Origin: JBBQER01 sp052148155
GTDB lineage: Bacteria; Actinomycetota; Acidimicrobiia; IMCC26256; PALSA-610
NCBI GenBank assembly: GCA_052148155.1
Contig: JBKQIY010000163.1
Coordinates: 1-64,000, forward strand
Direction: 5' to 3'
Length of the DNA: 64,000 bases
Position numbers and translations under genes: made by a program. The notes beneath the pieces are model-generated. The model did no database searches. It was not told the origin of the DNA and worked only from the letters and a program-made list of their open reading frames with translations. This document shows positions 31,208 to 39,749 of the stretch, one piece after another. Within the stretch, counting starts at the first letter, position 1, and each line of letters starts with the position of its first letter.

Positions 31208-32431
31208 TCAGAATCCTGACGGGCGCAGGTGCGCATAGCGGCCGAGCTCGCGGCGTGCGATCTGGCGCATGTGCACCTCGTCAGGTCCGTCGACGAGGTG
31301 CAAGGTGCGTGCGTGTGCGTACATCGACGCGAGCGGCCAATCGTCGGTCACGCCGGCGCCGCCGAACAGCTGGATCGCACGGTCGATCACATCCGTCGCG
31401 ACGCGAGCCGCGACCACCTTGATCGACGCGATCTCGGTCTGCGCCGCTTTCTTGCCGACCGTGTCCATCATCCACGCGGTCTTCAACGTCAGCAGCCGTA
31501 CCTGCTCGATCTGCATCCGTGATTCTGCGATTCGCTCGCGGACCACGCCTTGGTCGGCGAGAGGTTTGCCGAACGCGACCCGAGTCTGGGCGCGCATGCA
31601 CATCAGGTCGAGGGCCCGCTCCGCAAGCCCGATCGCCCGCATGCAGTGATGGACCCGGCCCGGTCCGAGGCGGGCCTGCGCGATCGCGAACCCGCCGCCC
31701 TCTTCGCCGAGCAGGTTCTGTTTCGAGACGCGCACGTTCTCCCACAGCGTCTCGCCGTGGCCGCCGCCCTCGGAGTGCCCGAACACCGGCAGGCCCCGCA
31801 CGACCGTGACGCCAGGGCTGTCCATCGGCACCAAGATCATCGACTGCCGTCGGTGCGCGTCGGCATTGGGATCGGTCACACCCATGAACACCGCGACCTT
31901 GCAGCGCGGGTCGAGCGCCCCGCTCGTGAACCACTTGTGGCCGTTGATCACGTAGTGGTCGCCGTCGCGTTCGATGCGGCTGCAGATGTTGGTGGCATCC
32001 GACGACGCGACCCACGGCTCAGTCATCGCGAAGCACGATCGGATCTCACCGTCGAGCAGCGGCGCGAGCCACTGCTCTTGCTGCAGCGGAGTGCCGAACT
32101 GGGCGAGGATCTCCATGTTGCCGGTGTCCGGCGCCGAGCAGTTCGTCGCCTCCGACAGCAGGAACGACGTACCCATCACCTCGCACAGCGGCGCGTAGTC
32201 GAGGTTCGAGAGCTGCGCGCCAAGATCACCTTCAGGCATGAACATGTTCCACAGGTCGCGCTTGCGCGCCTCGACCTTCAAGTCCTCCATGACCGGCGGG
32301 GGGAAGTGCGGATCGCCCGACTCGGCACGCTGCGCGCGGTAGACGGACTCGGCCGGCCGCACGATCTCGTTGTCGTACTCGACGAGACGCGTCTTGAGCT
32401 CGTAGGAGCGGGCACTGGGTGCGAAGTCCAT
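31208..32431 (-). CDS. Acyl-CoA dehydrogenase
   Basis: The 407-residue flavoprotein shows the FAD/substrate signatures CFAMTEPWVASSDATNI (about 131-147) and the C-terminal IQLFGGAGVTDDWPLASMY and QIARRELGRY. Sequence such as TRVAFGKPLADQGVVRERIAESRMQIEQ fits the ACAD11-like subgroup, some members of which act on hydroxylated acyl-CoAs. ATG 32431 has AGGAG eight bases upstream; the longer frame overlaps the VOC gene and reads as noise there. It lies eight bases after the VOC gene. Confidence 0.92.
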   Translation of the reverse strand: MDFAPSARSYELKTRLVEYDNEIVRPAESVYRAQRAESGDPHFPPPVMEDLKVEARKRDLWNMFMPEGDLGAQLSNLDYAPLCEVMGTSFLLSEATNCSAPDTGNMEILAQFGTPLQQEQWLAPLLDGEIRSCFAMTEPWVASSDATNICSRIERDGDHYVINGHKWFTSGALDPRCKVAVFMGVTDPNADAHRRQSMILVPMDSPGVTVVRGLPVFGHSEGGGHGETLWENVRVSKQNLLGEEGGGFAIAQARLGPGRVHHCMRAIGLAERALDLMCMRAQTRVAFGKPLADQGVVRERIAESRMQIEQVRLLTLKTAWMMDTVGKKAAQTEIASIKVVAARVATDVIDRAIQLFGGAGVTDDWPLASMYAHARTLHLVDGPDEVHMRQIARRELGRYAHLRPSGF

Positions 32432-32439
32432 CGACGCTC

Positions 32440-32958
32440 CTACGCGTTCGCGGGGAAGAACTCGACCTCGGGTACCGCCGACGCAAGCTGCGGTTTCGAC
32501 GCGGTGCGCAGTTGGTGGGCTTCGGCACGGTCCGCGTCGGTCAGCGCGCGTGTCGACGAGCAGAACTCGACGGTGATGCCATTCGGGTCGTTCGTATAGA
32601 TCGACGTGCACCAGCCGTGATCGATGCGCACACATTCGAGGTCTTGGTCGAGCCACCGCTTGAGGCGCAGCTCGAGATCGTCGAGGTCGGGCGAATCGAA
32701 CGCGATGTGGTTCACCCACGGCGGCAGGCCCAGACCGGTCGAGATCTCGGTCCGGTAGCCGTCGAACGACGGGACATGGAGATCCCAGATCGCGAGCATC
32801 TCGCCGTTGCCGGTGTCGTAGAACAGATGACGGGCCCACCCGGGATCGGGCGTCGGTGCAGCTTCGACCTTCACGAGCTCGAAGCCCATGGCCTCGGTGT
32901 AGAAGCGGTGGGTCGCGTCGAGGTCTCGGGTTGCGATCGCTACGTGGTGGAATGCCAT
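32440..32958 (-). CDS. VOC-family (glyoxalase-like) protein
   Basis: The 172-residue protein begins MAFHHVAIATRDLDATHRFY, the metal-binding His-containing first module of the vicinal oxygen chelate fold. It continues with WVNHIAFDSPDLDDLE and ends its second module with YTNDPNGITVEFCSS, which provides the terminal Glu ligand. It heads the operon with the acyl-CoA dehydrogenase and LLM genes. A CAGACT -10-like element six bases before ATG 32958 suggests a leaderless message. Substrate is unknown. Confidence 0.86.
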   Translation of the reverse strand: MAFHHVAIATRDLDATHRFYTEAMGFELVKVEAAPTPDPGWARHLFYDTGNGEMLAIWDLHVPSFDGYRTEISTGLGLPPWVNHIAFDSPDLDDLELRLKRWLDQDLECVRIDHGWCTSIYTNDPNGITVEFCSSTRALTDADRAEAHQLRTASKPQLASAVPEVEFFPANA

Positions 32959-32985
32959 CCGTCCAGTCTGGCACGGTGTCGGATC

Positions 32986-33642
32986 ATGAACGAAGGCGTG
33001 ATCGCAGCCCTCGGATCGGCGGTGGTGTTCGCGGTCGGCGACTGGGTTTCGCGCGCCGCCCACACGTCGTCGCCCGCGCGGCGCCGGCTCGAGTTCGTCT
33101 GCAAGCCAGCGACGATCCTTGCGCTCGTGATCGCGGCCGCACTCCTCGATCCCGCAACGGGAGCCGGCATCCGCCAGCGCTGGTTCGTGGCTGCGCTCGT
33201 GTGCTCACTCGTCGGCGATGTGCTCCTCATGTTGCCGCACGAACAGTTCGTGGGTGGGCTGGCCGCATTCCTCGCCGCGCACGTCTGCTACGTCGTCGGC
33301 TTCTGGACCGATGGGCCCGCCGCGGCAGCGTTCGTGGTGGCCGCGTTCGTCGTGACGGTGGCGATCGGGTCGCTTGGGCGGCGGATCCTGCCCGCGGTAC
33401 GGCGCCAGGATCGCCGCCTCGTCGCACCCGTCGCGGCATACATGGTGGTGATCGGCGCCATGGTCGCGACCGCACTCGCGGTCGGGAATCCCGCGGCGGC
33501 GCTGGGCGCCGTGCTGTTCGCGGCCTCCGACTCGATGATCGCCTGGGACCGCTTCGTCGGCGGGTTCGACGGCGCCGGCGTGTGGATCATGGTGACGTAC
33601 CACCTCGGCCAGGTCGGGCTCGTCGTCTCGCTGCTCCGCTGA
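32986..33642 (+). CDS. YhhN/TMEM86-family membrane protein
   Basis: This 218-residue protein is almost all transmembrane helices (about seven or eight). It carries the YhhN signatures KPATILALVI, SLVGDVLLMLP and the late GAVLFAASDSMIAW. Animal TMEM86B is a lysoplasmalogenase, and catalytic Asp residues lie in the GDxxLM and SD segments seen here. The bacterial substrate is unknown. It reads divergently from the VOC gene with 27 bases between them. Confidence 0.87.
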   Translation: MNEGVIAALGSAVVFAVGDWVSRAAHTSSPARRRLEFVCKPATILALVIAAALLDPATGAGIRQRWFVAALVCSLVGDVLLMLPHEQFVGGLAAFLAAHVCYVVGFWTDGPAAAAFVVAAFVVTVAIGSLGRRILPAVRRQDRRLVAPVAAYMVVIGAMVATALAVGNPAAALGAVLFAASDSMIAWDRFVGGFDGAGVWIMVTYHLGQVGLVVSLLR

Positions 33643-33698
33643 GTCGTGCCGGTGCGTCCGATGTTGAGAAACGGTCCCGCGGTGCCGATCACACGTGC

Positions 33699-34589
33699 GT
33701 GATCGACCTTGACGAGCTCGCACGGGCGGCCGCCCAACTCGAACCTCTCGCCCCCAGCGTCACCCGGCTCGCGGCGCTCGTGTGCGCCGGCGCCCCCGAA
33801 CTCGGACAGGTGGTCGAAATCGTGCGGTACGACGAGGCACTGACCGCCTCGCTCCTGCGTTCGGCGAACTCCTCGTGGAGCTCGAGTCGCGTCGAGATCA
33901 CCACCGTACGCGACGCGGTGATCAGGTTGGGCGCCAGCCCTGTCCTTGCCATGACCTTGGGCCGCAACGTCCGCAGCCGCCTCGACGACGCCGTACCCGA
34001 GTACGGGCTCGGGGAAGGGGAGCTGTGGCGCCATTCGGTCGCGGCGTCGTTGGCGGCCGAGCTGTTGGCGCCGCGTGCGCAACACCGCCCGCCGCCCGAG
34101 GCGGCGACAGCCGCGCTGTTACACGACGTCGGCAAGCTCGTCATGGCCCGATATCTCGCACCTCCAGTGCTCGAAGCGCTCCGGGCGCACGAGGAACGAG
34201 GCCTGACAGCGATCGACGCCGAGGCCGCGGTGCTGGGCATCGACCACGCCGAGCTGGGCGCCTGGATCGCACAGGCGTGGTCGTTGCCGGACAGCCTCGT
34301 GCGCGCGATCGGCGAGCACGCACGGCCCGGAGCCGACGCCGACACGGTCGTGTACGCCGTGTATCTCGCCGACGTGGTCGCCTTGTCGGTCGGAGCCGGG
34401 ACGGACGGCACGTCCTTCGCCGAAGGTCCCGATGTGGAAACCTTCGCTCGGGCAATGGGGGAGATCGGCCTTACCGCCGCCGCGTTCGACGAACTCCGGC
34501 TCCTCGTCGAGCAGCGTTTGAGCGAGGTCGAACGTCGTTTCGACGAGCAACCCTCCGTTTGCGGTGAAGGTCGTGACCACCCGGTGTGA
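33699..34589 (+). CDS. HDOD-domain signalling protein
   Basis: The 296-residue protein has an HDOD domain: LLRSANSSWSSSR, TTVRDAVIRLGASPVLAMTLG, ELWRHSVAASLAAELLA and TAALLHDVGKLVMARYL, which keeps the His-Asp pair, followed by DHAELGAWIAQAWSLPDSLV. HDOD proteins relay signals in bacterial chemotaxis, stress or c-di-nucleotide pathways and usually lack phosphodiesterase activity. GTG 33699 directly precedes the domain. It follows the YhhN gene by 56 bases. Confidence 0.86.
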   Translation: MIDLDELARAAAQLEPLAPSVTRLAALVCAGAPELGQVVEIVRYDEALTASLLRSANSSWSSSRVEITTVRDAVIRLGASPVLAMTLGRNVRSRLDDAVPEYGLGEGELWRHSVAASLAAELLAPRAQHRPPPEAATAALLHDVGKLVMARYLAPPVLEALRAHEERGLTAIDAEAAVLGIDHAELGAWIAQAWSLPDSLVRAIGEHARPGADADTVVYAVYLADVVALSVGAGTDGTSFAEGPDVETFARAMGEIGLTAAAFDELRLLVEQRLSEVERRFDEQPSVCGEGRDHPV

Positions 34590-34642
34590 AATACGGACGT
34601 TTGGCCCCTTGAGTCGGCCACAGTCAGTGCCGAGATCACACT

Positions 34643-36595
34643 ATGCGTTCGGGAGGCCAGCAGAACACCCAGGAGTACTCACTTCACGCGCGGTGCGCGC
34701 GAATTGTGACGACGGTGACGGTCGCGGCCGTCGCGCTCTTCGGAGGCGCCGCACCGGTTCGTGCCGACACGGTCGCCGTGCCCGTCCCGGCCCATGCCTG
34801 GGTCCTGACCGAAACCGCCGACGGGGACCTGCAGGTCGTGACCGGCCGGGCCGCGACGGAGCTCGCCACAAACGCCGCCCAAGGCGATCCAGGACCGAAA
34901 GTGCTGAGCGTGCAGAGCGACGTGCCGGTCCATGCACTTGAGGTTCCGGGCAGCGAAAACGACCCGCTGCGGCCGCAGCAGTGGGCGCTCGACAAGGTTC
35001 CGTTCGAAGCGGCGTGGTCGGTGACGCGGGGCCAAGGAGTGACCGTCGCGATCGTCGACACCGGCGTCGAGGCCGACCACCAGGATCTCATCGGTTCGGT
35101 GCTGCCCGGCAAGGACTACGTCGACCCGTCCGACAACGGTGACATCGACCCGAACGGTCACGGCACCAACGTCGCGGGGATCATCGCCGCGCACGTGAAC
35201 AACGGAGTCGGGATCGACGGCGCCGCACCCGACGTCCGTATCCTGCCCGTGCGTGTCCTCGACGCGAACGGCTCCGGGATCGCCTCGAACGTCGCGAAAG
35301 GCATCATCTGGGCGGCCGATCACGGCGCCCGGGTCATCAACCTGAGCCTCGGCGGCGGCAAGTCGGCCGGCCTCGAGCAGGCGATCGAGTACGCGAACAG
35401 CAAAGGCGACGTTGTGCTCGCCGCCGGCGGGAACAACGGACAGGCCGGCAACGCTCCGATGTACCCGGCGGCCTATCCCGACGCGATCGCGGTCGCCGCC
35501 GTCGACAGCAATCTCGCCCACCCCGCGTGGGGGAACACCGGCGACTACCTCGACGTGTCGGCGCCCGGTGTCGACATCGTGTCCTGCTGGGGCAGCTCCC
35601 CAACCGCGTACGCCGATGCGAGCGGCACCTCGATGGCGACGCCGTACGCCTCGGCCGAAGCGGCGTTGCTCATTTCGGAAACGCCGTCGCTGTCCGCGGC
35701 GCAGGTGAAACAGATCATGGAGTCGACCGCCACCGACCTCGGTCCGGGCCGCGACGACCCGACCTTCGGGTACGGCTTGATCAACCCGACCGCCGCGCTC
35801 CTCGCTGCGCAACCGCGCCCCGCGCATTTCGGGGCCGAGGGCAAGGGCTACTGGATCGTCAGCGCCGACGGTCGGGTGCGCGCCTACGGGCAGGCCCACC
35901 TCTACGGCGACCTCGGCGGACGAACCCTCAACGCTCCGATCGTCGCCTCGGCACGCACCCACGACGGTCAGGGCTACTGGCTCGTCGGCGCCGACGGCGC
36001 GGTCTACGCGTTCGGTGACGCCCACTACTACGGCTCCATGGCCGGCCACCGGTTGAGTTCGCCGATCGTCGCGATCGCCGCCACGCCCTCGGGCCGCGGT
36101 TACATCCTGCTCGGCGCGGACGGCGGCATCTTCACGTTTGGCGACGCCCACTTTTACGGCTCCACCGGCGGCATGCGACTCAACGCCCCGGTCCTCGACC
36201 TTGCCGTCACCCCGACCGGCCACGGCTACTGGTTCGTCGGCGCCGACGGCGGCATCTTCACGTTTGGTGACGCACACTTCTTCGGCTCCACCGGCAACCT
36301 CCACCTCGCAGCACCGATCATGTCGATGGCGAGCGCCGCGAACGGCCACGGCTACTGGATGGTCGCCGCCGACGGTGGGATCTTCGCGTTCCACGTGCCG
36401 TTCGAAGGCAGCATGCCCACCATCCGTGCGCTGACCAACGCCCCGTTCGTTCCGACCGTGCGGATGCGAGCATTGCCTTCAGGGACGGGCTACTACCTGC
36501 TCGCCTCGAACGGCGCGGTCTATGCCTTCGGGACCGCCCGATTCTTCGGTTCGGTCCCAGGCGTCCAGGCCGTCGACCTCATGCTGGCCGCGTAG
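34643..36595 (+). CDS. Secreted subtilisin-like protease with C-terminal repeat domain
   Basis: The 650-residue preproprotein has a signal peptide (about 1-41, ending PVRA-DTV), a short propeptide, and an S8 catalytic domain at about 107-385 with Asp139 (VAIVDTGVE), His173 (NGHGTNVAGI) and Ser330 (GTSMATP). The last 260 residues are six copies of a motif like GYWxVxADGGIFTFGDAHFYGS, about 42 residues apart. They probably form a beta-propeller or similar wall- or substrate-binding module. Such repeats occur in actinobacterial exported hydrolases. ATG 34643 is assumed. A hairpin follows the stop. Confidence 0.93.
   Translation: MRSGGQQNTQEYSLHARCARIVTTVTVAAVALFGGAAPVRADTVAVPVPAHAWVLTETADGDLQVVTGRAATELATNAAQGDPGPKVLSVQSDVPVHALEVPGSENDPLRPQQWALDKVPFEAAWSVTRGQGVTVAIVDTGVEADHQDLIGSVLPGKDYVDPSDNGDIDPNGHGTNVAGIIAAHVNNGVGIDGAAPDVRILPVRVLDANGSGIASNVAKGIIWAADHGARVINLSLGGGKSAGLEQAIEYANSKGDVVLAAGGNNGQAGNAPMYPAAYPDAIAVAAVDSNLAHPAWGNTGDYLDVSAPGVDIVSCWGSSPTAYADASGTSMATPYASAEAALLISETPSLSAAQVKQIMESTATDLGPGRDDPTFGYGLINPTAALLAAQPRPAHFGAEGKGYWIVSADGRVRAYGQAHLYGDLGGRTLNAPIVASARTHDGQGYWLVGADGAVYAFGDAHYYGSMAGHRLSSPIVAIAATPSGRGYILLGADGGIFTFGDAHFYGSTGGMRLNAPVLDLAVTPTGHGYWFVGADGGIFTFGDAHFFGSTGNLHLAAPIMSMASAANGHGYWMVAADGGIFAFHVPFEGSMPTIRALTNAPFVPTVRMRALPSGTGYYLLASNGAVYAFGTARFFGSVPGVQAVDLMLAA
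35830..36590 (+). repeat. Six tandem repeats in the protease C-terminus
   Basis: The repeats read at protein level as G-G-YW-V-ADG--FTFGDAHFYGS. Two neighbouring DNA copies (about 36121-36170 and 36247-36296) differ at only a few positions and are 126 bases apart. This suggests recent duplication or gene conversion. Confidence 0.8.
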
Positions 36596-36601
36596 ATACC
36601 C

Positions 36602-36623
36602 GGCGTCGACCACGACCGACGCC
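36602..36623. terminator. Hairpin between convergent protease and phosphatase genes
   Basis: GGCGTCG and CGACGCC form a perfect seven-bp stem with an eight-base loop in the 34-base gap between the two convergent stops. It could end transcription from both sides. Confidence 0.5.
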
Positions 36624-36629
36624 ACAAGC

Positions 36630-37181
36630 TCAGCGCCGGTCCGGGCCGTCCCGCTGCGCCGACCCGACCGACCGCACCACGTCGGCCTGCCATTGACTTT
36701 CCGGCCAACCTCGACGGCCGCGCCCGACCGCGAGGCGATGCAGGTACTCGATGACCGTGTCGGGATCGTGGCCGAGTCGCACCAAGGCGACGCCGAGCAC
36801 GGTCCCGGTACGGCCGCGTCCGCCCATGCAATGCACCGCGACGCCGGTTCCGCGCTCGACATGCGCGATCACGTCGCTCGCGGCGCCGACCACGAGGTCG
36901 TACTCACGGTCGGGATCGTTCGGCGGCTCGCCACTGACGAGGTCTTGCAGCCGGACCGCGCGCACCGTGCACGGCGACGGGTCGTACGGCGCGAGGTCGT
37001 GGGTGAGGCACACCACATGACCGATCCCTTCCGACGCCAGTCGCGTCCAGTCGGCCCGTCCGGGATACGCCATTCCGGCCAGCGCAACCGGGGTACGGCT
37101 CACCCAGTACAGATCGTCAGGGACGCACAGATCGCCGAGGAAACCGGTGCGGGTACCGACCGGTAACAGGCGCGGCGTCAC
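36630..37181 (-). CDS. Dual-specificity/tyrosine-type protein phosphatase
   Basis: The 183-residue protein has the catalytic P-loop AVHCMGGRGRTGTVLG, the CX5R signature, at about 124-139, and an upstream Asp-containing loop (VSGEPPNDPDREYD). This fold removes phosphate from Tyr, Ser/Thr, or sometimes nucleotides, carbohydrates or phosphoinositides. GTG 37181 overlaps the aldose-epimerase stop by GTGA and is preferred to GTG 37208. The substrate is unknown; coupling to a sugar epimerase hints at a sugar-phosphate or signalling substrate. Confidence 0.85.
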   Translation of the reverse strand: MTPRLLPVGTRTGFLGDLCVPDDLYWVSRTPVALAGMAYPGRADWTRLASEGIGHVVCLTHDLAPYDPSPCTVRAVRLQDLVSGEPPNDPDREYDLVVGAASDVIAHVERGTGVAVHCMGGRGRTGTVLGVALVRLGHDPDTVIEYLHRLAVGRGRRGWPESQWQADVVRSVGSAQRDGPDRR

Positions 37182-38104
37182 GATGTGACCGCCACGATGG
37201 TGAACCACGCGCTGAACCGGTCGCCGGGTTTCACGAGCGGTTCGGTGCCGCGGCCGATCGCGTCGATCGTCGCGGTCATCGGTTCGATCGCCGCGAAGTT
37301 GCCACGTGCCGGCACGTAAAGCTGCGCGAACGGATATGTCGGGCCGAAGCGCAGCTCGACGCTTCGTCCACCGGCGCGCAACGCGAAGCGGCGGTCGGCG
37401 CCGAGCGAGTAGTGGTCGTCGAAGGTGCGATCGGCGAGGACGGCGTCCTGCGCCGGTTGTGGCACCCGTTCACCGGTCGGGATGATGTGCCCGTCGACGA
37501 GCAGCCGGTCGCATTGCGGCCAGCGCAGCTTCCAATGCTGACGCGGTGCGCCCGGCACGCGCACAAATGGGTGCCAACAAAAAGAGACGGGGACCGCGGT
37601 ACGTCCGGTCGGCTCGATGTCGGTCGTGACGCGCAGCCCTCGTTCGTCGAGTTTTGCGTCGACGGTCACGACGTGCGGGAACGGGAACGCGCGCAGGAGG
37701 TCGGGCCGGGCCCCATAGTCGAGCCGCGCGACCAGGCGCGCGCCGTGTTCGGTGGCCTCGGCGCGCACGAGATCGAACGCGGCGCCGCGTAGGTTGCCGT
37801 GCATCGGAAGTCCGTTGGGGTCGGTCGGCAGGTCGAGGCCGCGAAGGTCGACGGTTCGGCGTCCGACCCGGTACTCCCGACGTTCGAGCCGGTTTCCCCA
37901 CGGATGGACGAACGGCACCGCGGTCATCCGGCCGGCGAGGAACTGCGCCAGGGTGCGCGGCCACGCAACAAATTCGTCGCCGCGATGGCGCAGCGACGCA
38001 CACAGCATCCCGCAGGCGGGAAGGAAGACCGCGTCGCGGTCGCCGGCGGCGAGGGTGATCGACGGCTGACCCTTCCACGAGCCCAGCCGCAGACCAGCCT
38101 GCAC
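37178..38104 (-). CDS. Aldose 1-epimerase-family protein
   Basis: The 308-residue beta-sandwich protein carries PFVHPWGNRL (about 67-76), GLPMHGNLR with its substrate His (about 100-108), VSFCWHPFVRVPG with the second His (about 176-188) and a C-terminal NFAAIEPMT with the catalytic Glu (about 280-288). These are the galactose-mutarotase-like features. GTG 38104 starts four bases after the SDR stop and overlaps the phosphatase downstream, so the three genes form an operon. Confidence 0.87.
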   Translation of the reverse strand: MQAGLRLGSWKGQPSITLAAGDRDAVFLPACGMLCASLRHRGDEFVAWPRTLAQFLAGRMTAVPFVHPWGNRLERREYRVGRRTVDLRGLDLPTDPNGLPMHGNLRGAAFDLVRAEATEHGARLVARLDYGARPDLLRAFPFPHVVTVDAKLDERGLRVTTDIEPTGRTAVPVSFCWHPFVRVPGAPRQHWKLRWPQCDRLLVDGHIIPTGERVPQPAQDAVLADRTFDDHYSLGADRRFALRAGGRSVELRFGPTYPFAQLYVPARGNFAAIEPMTATIDAIGRGTEPLVKPGDRFSAWFTIVAVTS

Positions 38105-38108
38105 GAGA

Positions 38109-39005
38109 CTATTGGTTCGGTGTCGCGCCGGCGTTCGCGGCCGCGGCACGCTCGGCGAGCGCCGCGAGGATCGGCATCGGCTCCTGTCCGACTTCCTCGA
38201 AACGAGCGGCAAGTTCAGCGACCGTCCACCGTCCGTCGGTGCGCATGTCACGCACCTCGACCGGCTGATTCCACACCGCGACCCGACCACCGTTGACGGT
38301 GTAGATCTGGCCGGTCACGTGGCGGGCATGGTCGGAACACAAGAATGCGACCATCGGCGCAACGTCTTCGGGCTCGCCCATCTCGAGTCCGAACGGCACT
38401 TGGCCCGACATCCGAGAACGGGCGACGGGCGCGACGCAGTTCGCGGTGACGCCGTACTTGTGCATTCCGGCCGCCGCGCTGCGGACCAACGACACGATGC
38501 CACCCTTGGCGGCGGCATAGTTGGCCTGGGCGACGCTCGCGGCGAACGCACCCGACGTGAACGCGAGCATCGTGCCGCTCTTTTGCTCGCGAAAGATCGG
38601 AGCGACGGCCCGGAACACCGTGAACGTTCCTTTCAAGTGGGTCTCGATCACCGGATCCCACTCCGCCTCCGACATGTTGAAGAGCATCCGCTCCCGCAAG
38701 ATCCCAGCCACACACACGACACCGTCGATACGTCCGAACGTGTCGACGGCCTGGTTCACGATCGACGCGCCACCTTCCATCGTCGAAACCGACTGCGCGT
38801 TCGCCGTCGCCTGTCCACCGGCCGCGACGATCTCGGCGACGACGCTGTCGGCGACCTCGCTGGTCGGCTCATTGCCGTCGACGCTGACGCCGTAGTCGTT
38901 CACGACGACCGCGCCGCCCTCGGCTGCACAGGCCAATGCGACCGCGCGGCCGATCCCGCGTCCTGCCCCCGTCACCGCGATGACCTTGCCGTCGAGCGCT
39001 CCCAC
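38109..39005 (-). CDS. SDR-family oxidoreductase
   Basis: The 298-residue protein has TGAGRGIGRAVALACAAEG at the NAD-binding loop, VVNDYGVSVDGN at the end of beta-2, CVAGILRERM, SGAFAASVAQANYAAAKGG with the catalytic Tyr-Lys pair and a longer C-terminus than classical SDRs. It resembles the dehydrogenase domain of peroxisomal multifunctional enzyme type 2 (17-beta-HSD4) and is close in plan to the SDR at 42405. The role is probably 3-hydroxyacyl-CoA or steroid oxidation. GTG 39005 with GGGA nearby is the likely start; an upstream GTG is possible. Confidence 0.85.
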   Translation of the reverse strand: MGALDGKVIAVTGAGRGIGRAVALACAAEGGAVVVNDYGVSVDGNEPTSEVADSVVAEIVAAGGQATANAQSVSTMEGGASIVNQAVDTFGRIDGVVCVAGILRERMLFNMSEAEWDPVIETHLKGTFTVFRAVAPIFREQKSGTMLAFTSGAFAASVAQANYAAAKGGIVSLVRSAAAGMHKYGVTANCVAPVARSRMSGQVPFGLEMGEPEDVAPMVAFLCSDHARHVTGQIYTVNGGRVAVWNQPVEVRDMRTDGRWTVAELAARFEEVGQEPMPILAALAERAAAANAGATPNQ

Positions 39006-39057
39006 CTGTCCCGAATTCCCTTTCGTCGTGTCCTGTGCGGGCGGCACGCTAGCGGCA

Positions 39058-39063
39058 TACCCT
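39058..39063 (+). promoter_or_regulatory. -10 element of the second VOC gene, leaderless
   Basis: TACCCT ends eight bases before ATG 39072, and no ribosome site fits between. Confidence 0.4.
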
Positions 39064-39071
39064 GGTGGTTC

Positions 39072-39443
39072 ATGAAGCCAGCCGGAATCCATCACGTCTC
39101 CATCTGCGTCTCCGACGCCGATGCCGGTCTCGCGTTCTACCGCGACGTGCTCGGCTTCACGCAACTTCCTCGACCCGACCTCGGCCCCGGTCATTGGCTC
39201 GACGCCGGCGGCCAACAAGTGCATTTGATGCAGTCCGACGAGCCGCGACCGAAATCCGATCATTTCGCTATCCGGGTCGACGACCTTGACGCCGCGGTCG
39301 CCGACCTGCGCGAACACGACCAGAAGGTCTATACGAGCGACCACATCGCCGGCGCCGGCCACCAGGCTTTCCTGCACGACCCGTTCGGAAACTTCATCGA
39401 ACTGAACCAGCCAGAACCTGACGGGTCGCGAGCCTCAAGCTGA
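39072..39443 (+). CDS. VOC-family (glyoxalase-like) protein
   Basis: This 123-residue two-module VOC protein begins KPAGIHHVSICVSDADAGLAFYRDVLGF and ends with FLHDPFGNFIELNQPE, giving the usual His and Glu metal ligands; a middle His lies in DHFAIRVDD. The length fits a single glyoxalase/bleomycin-resistance fold. It is divergent from the SDR gene at 38109-39005. Substrate is unknown; methylmalonyl-CoA epimerase is one possible activity of such proteins. Confidence 0.85.
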   Translation: MKPAGIHHVSICVSDADAGLAFYRDVLGFTQLPRPDLGPGHWLDAGGQQVHLMQSDEPRPKSDHFAIRVDDLDAAVADLREHDQKVYTSDHIAGAGHQAFLHDPFGNFIELNQPEPDGSRASS

Positions 39444-39749
39444 TCCGAAATCTCGTCGCGCCGCGTTCGAGCGGCGCCGGCACATGCCCGGTTTGCGCGC
39501 CGTCTGCGCCGATGTCGCCAGCACGAGTGTCGGCACACACCCAACGCCCGGCGTCGGTCGGACCGACCTGCGGGAGTCCCGGTCGCGACCTGGGCCGCCG
39601 GTCGGGCTGAGCGTGCGAACTCGCCGAGACGGCTCCCGCGCCGGTCGCACATCAGACGCGTGAGGACGGCGGTCCGAGCGGCGGGGTACGTTCGGTCCCC
39701 ACCCCTTTTGCCTCGCGCTCGGCGATGCGGCCGCCGGTAGGATCGCGGC
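39444..39749. other. Noncoding gap with terminator hairpin and leaderless promoter
   Basis: GCGCCGC (39458-39464) and GCGGCGC (39471-39477) form a seven-bp hairpin with loop GTTCGA, a likely terminator of the VOC gene. The rest has no supportable gene; the minus-strand frame crossing it is Arg-rich and lacks domains. TAGGAT at 39738-39743 is six bases before ATG 39750 and should drive a leaderless message for the ferritin-like operon. Confidence 0.5.
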
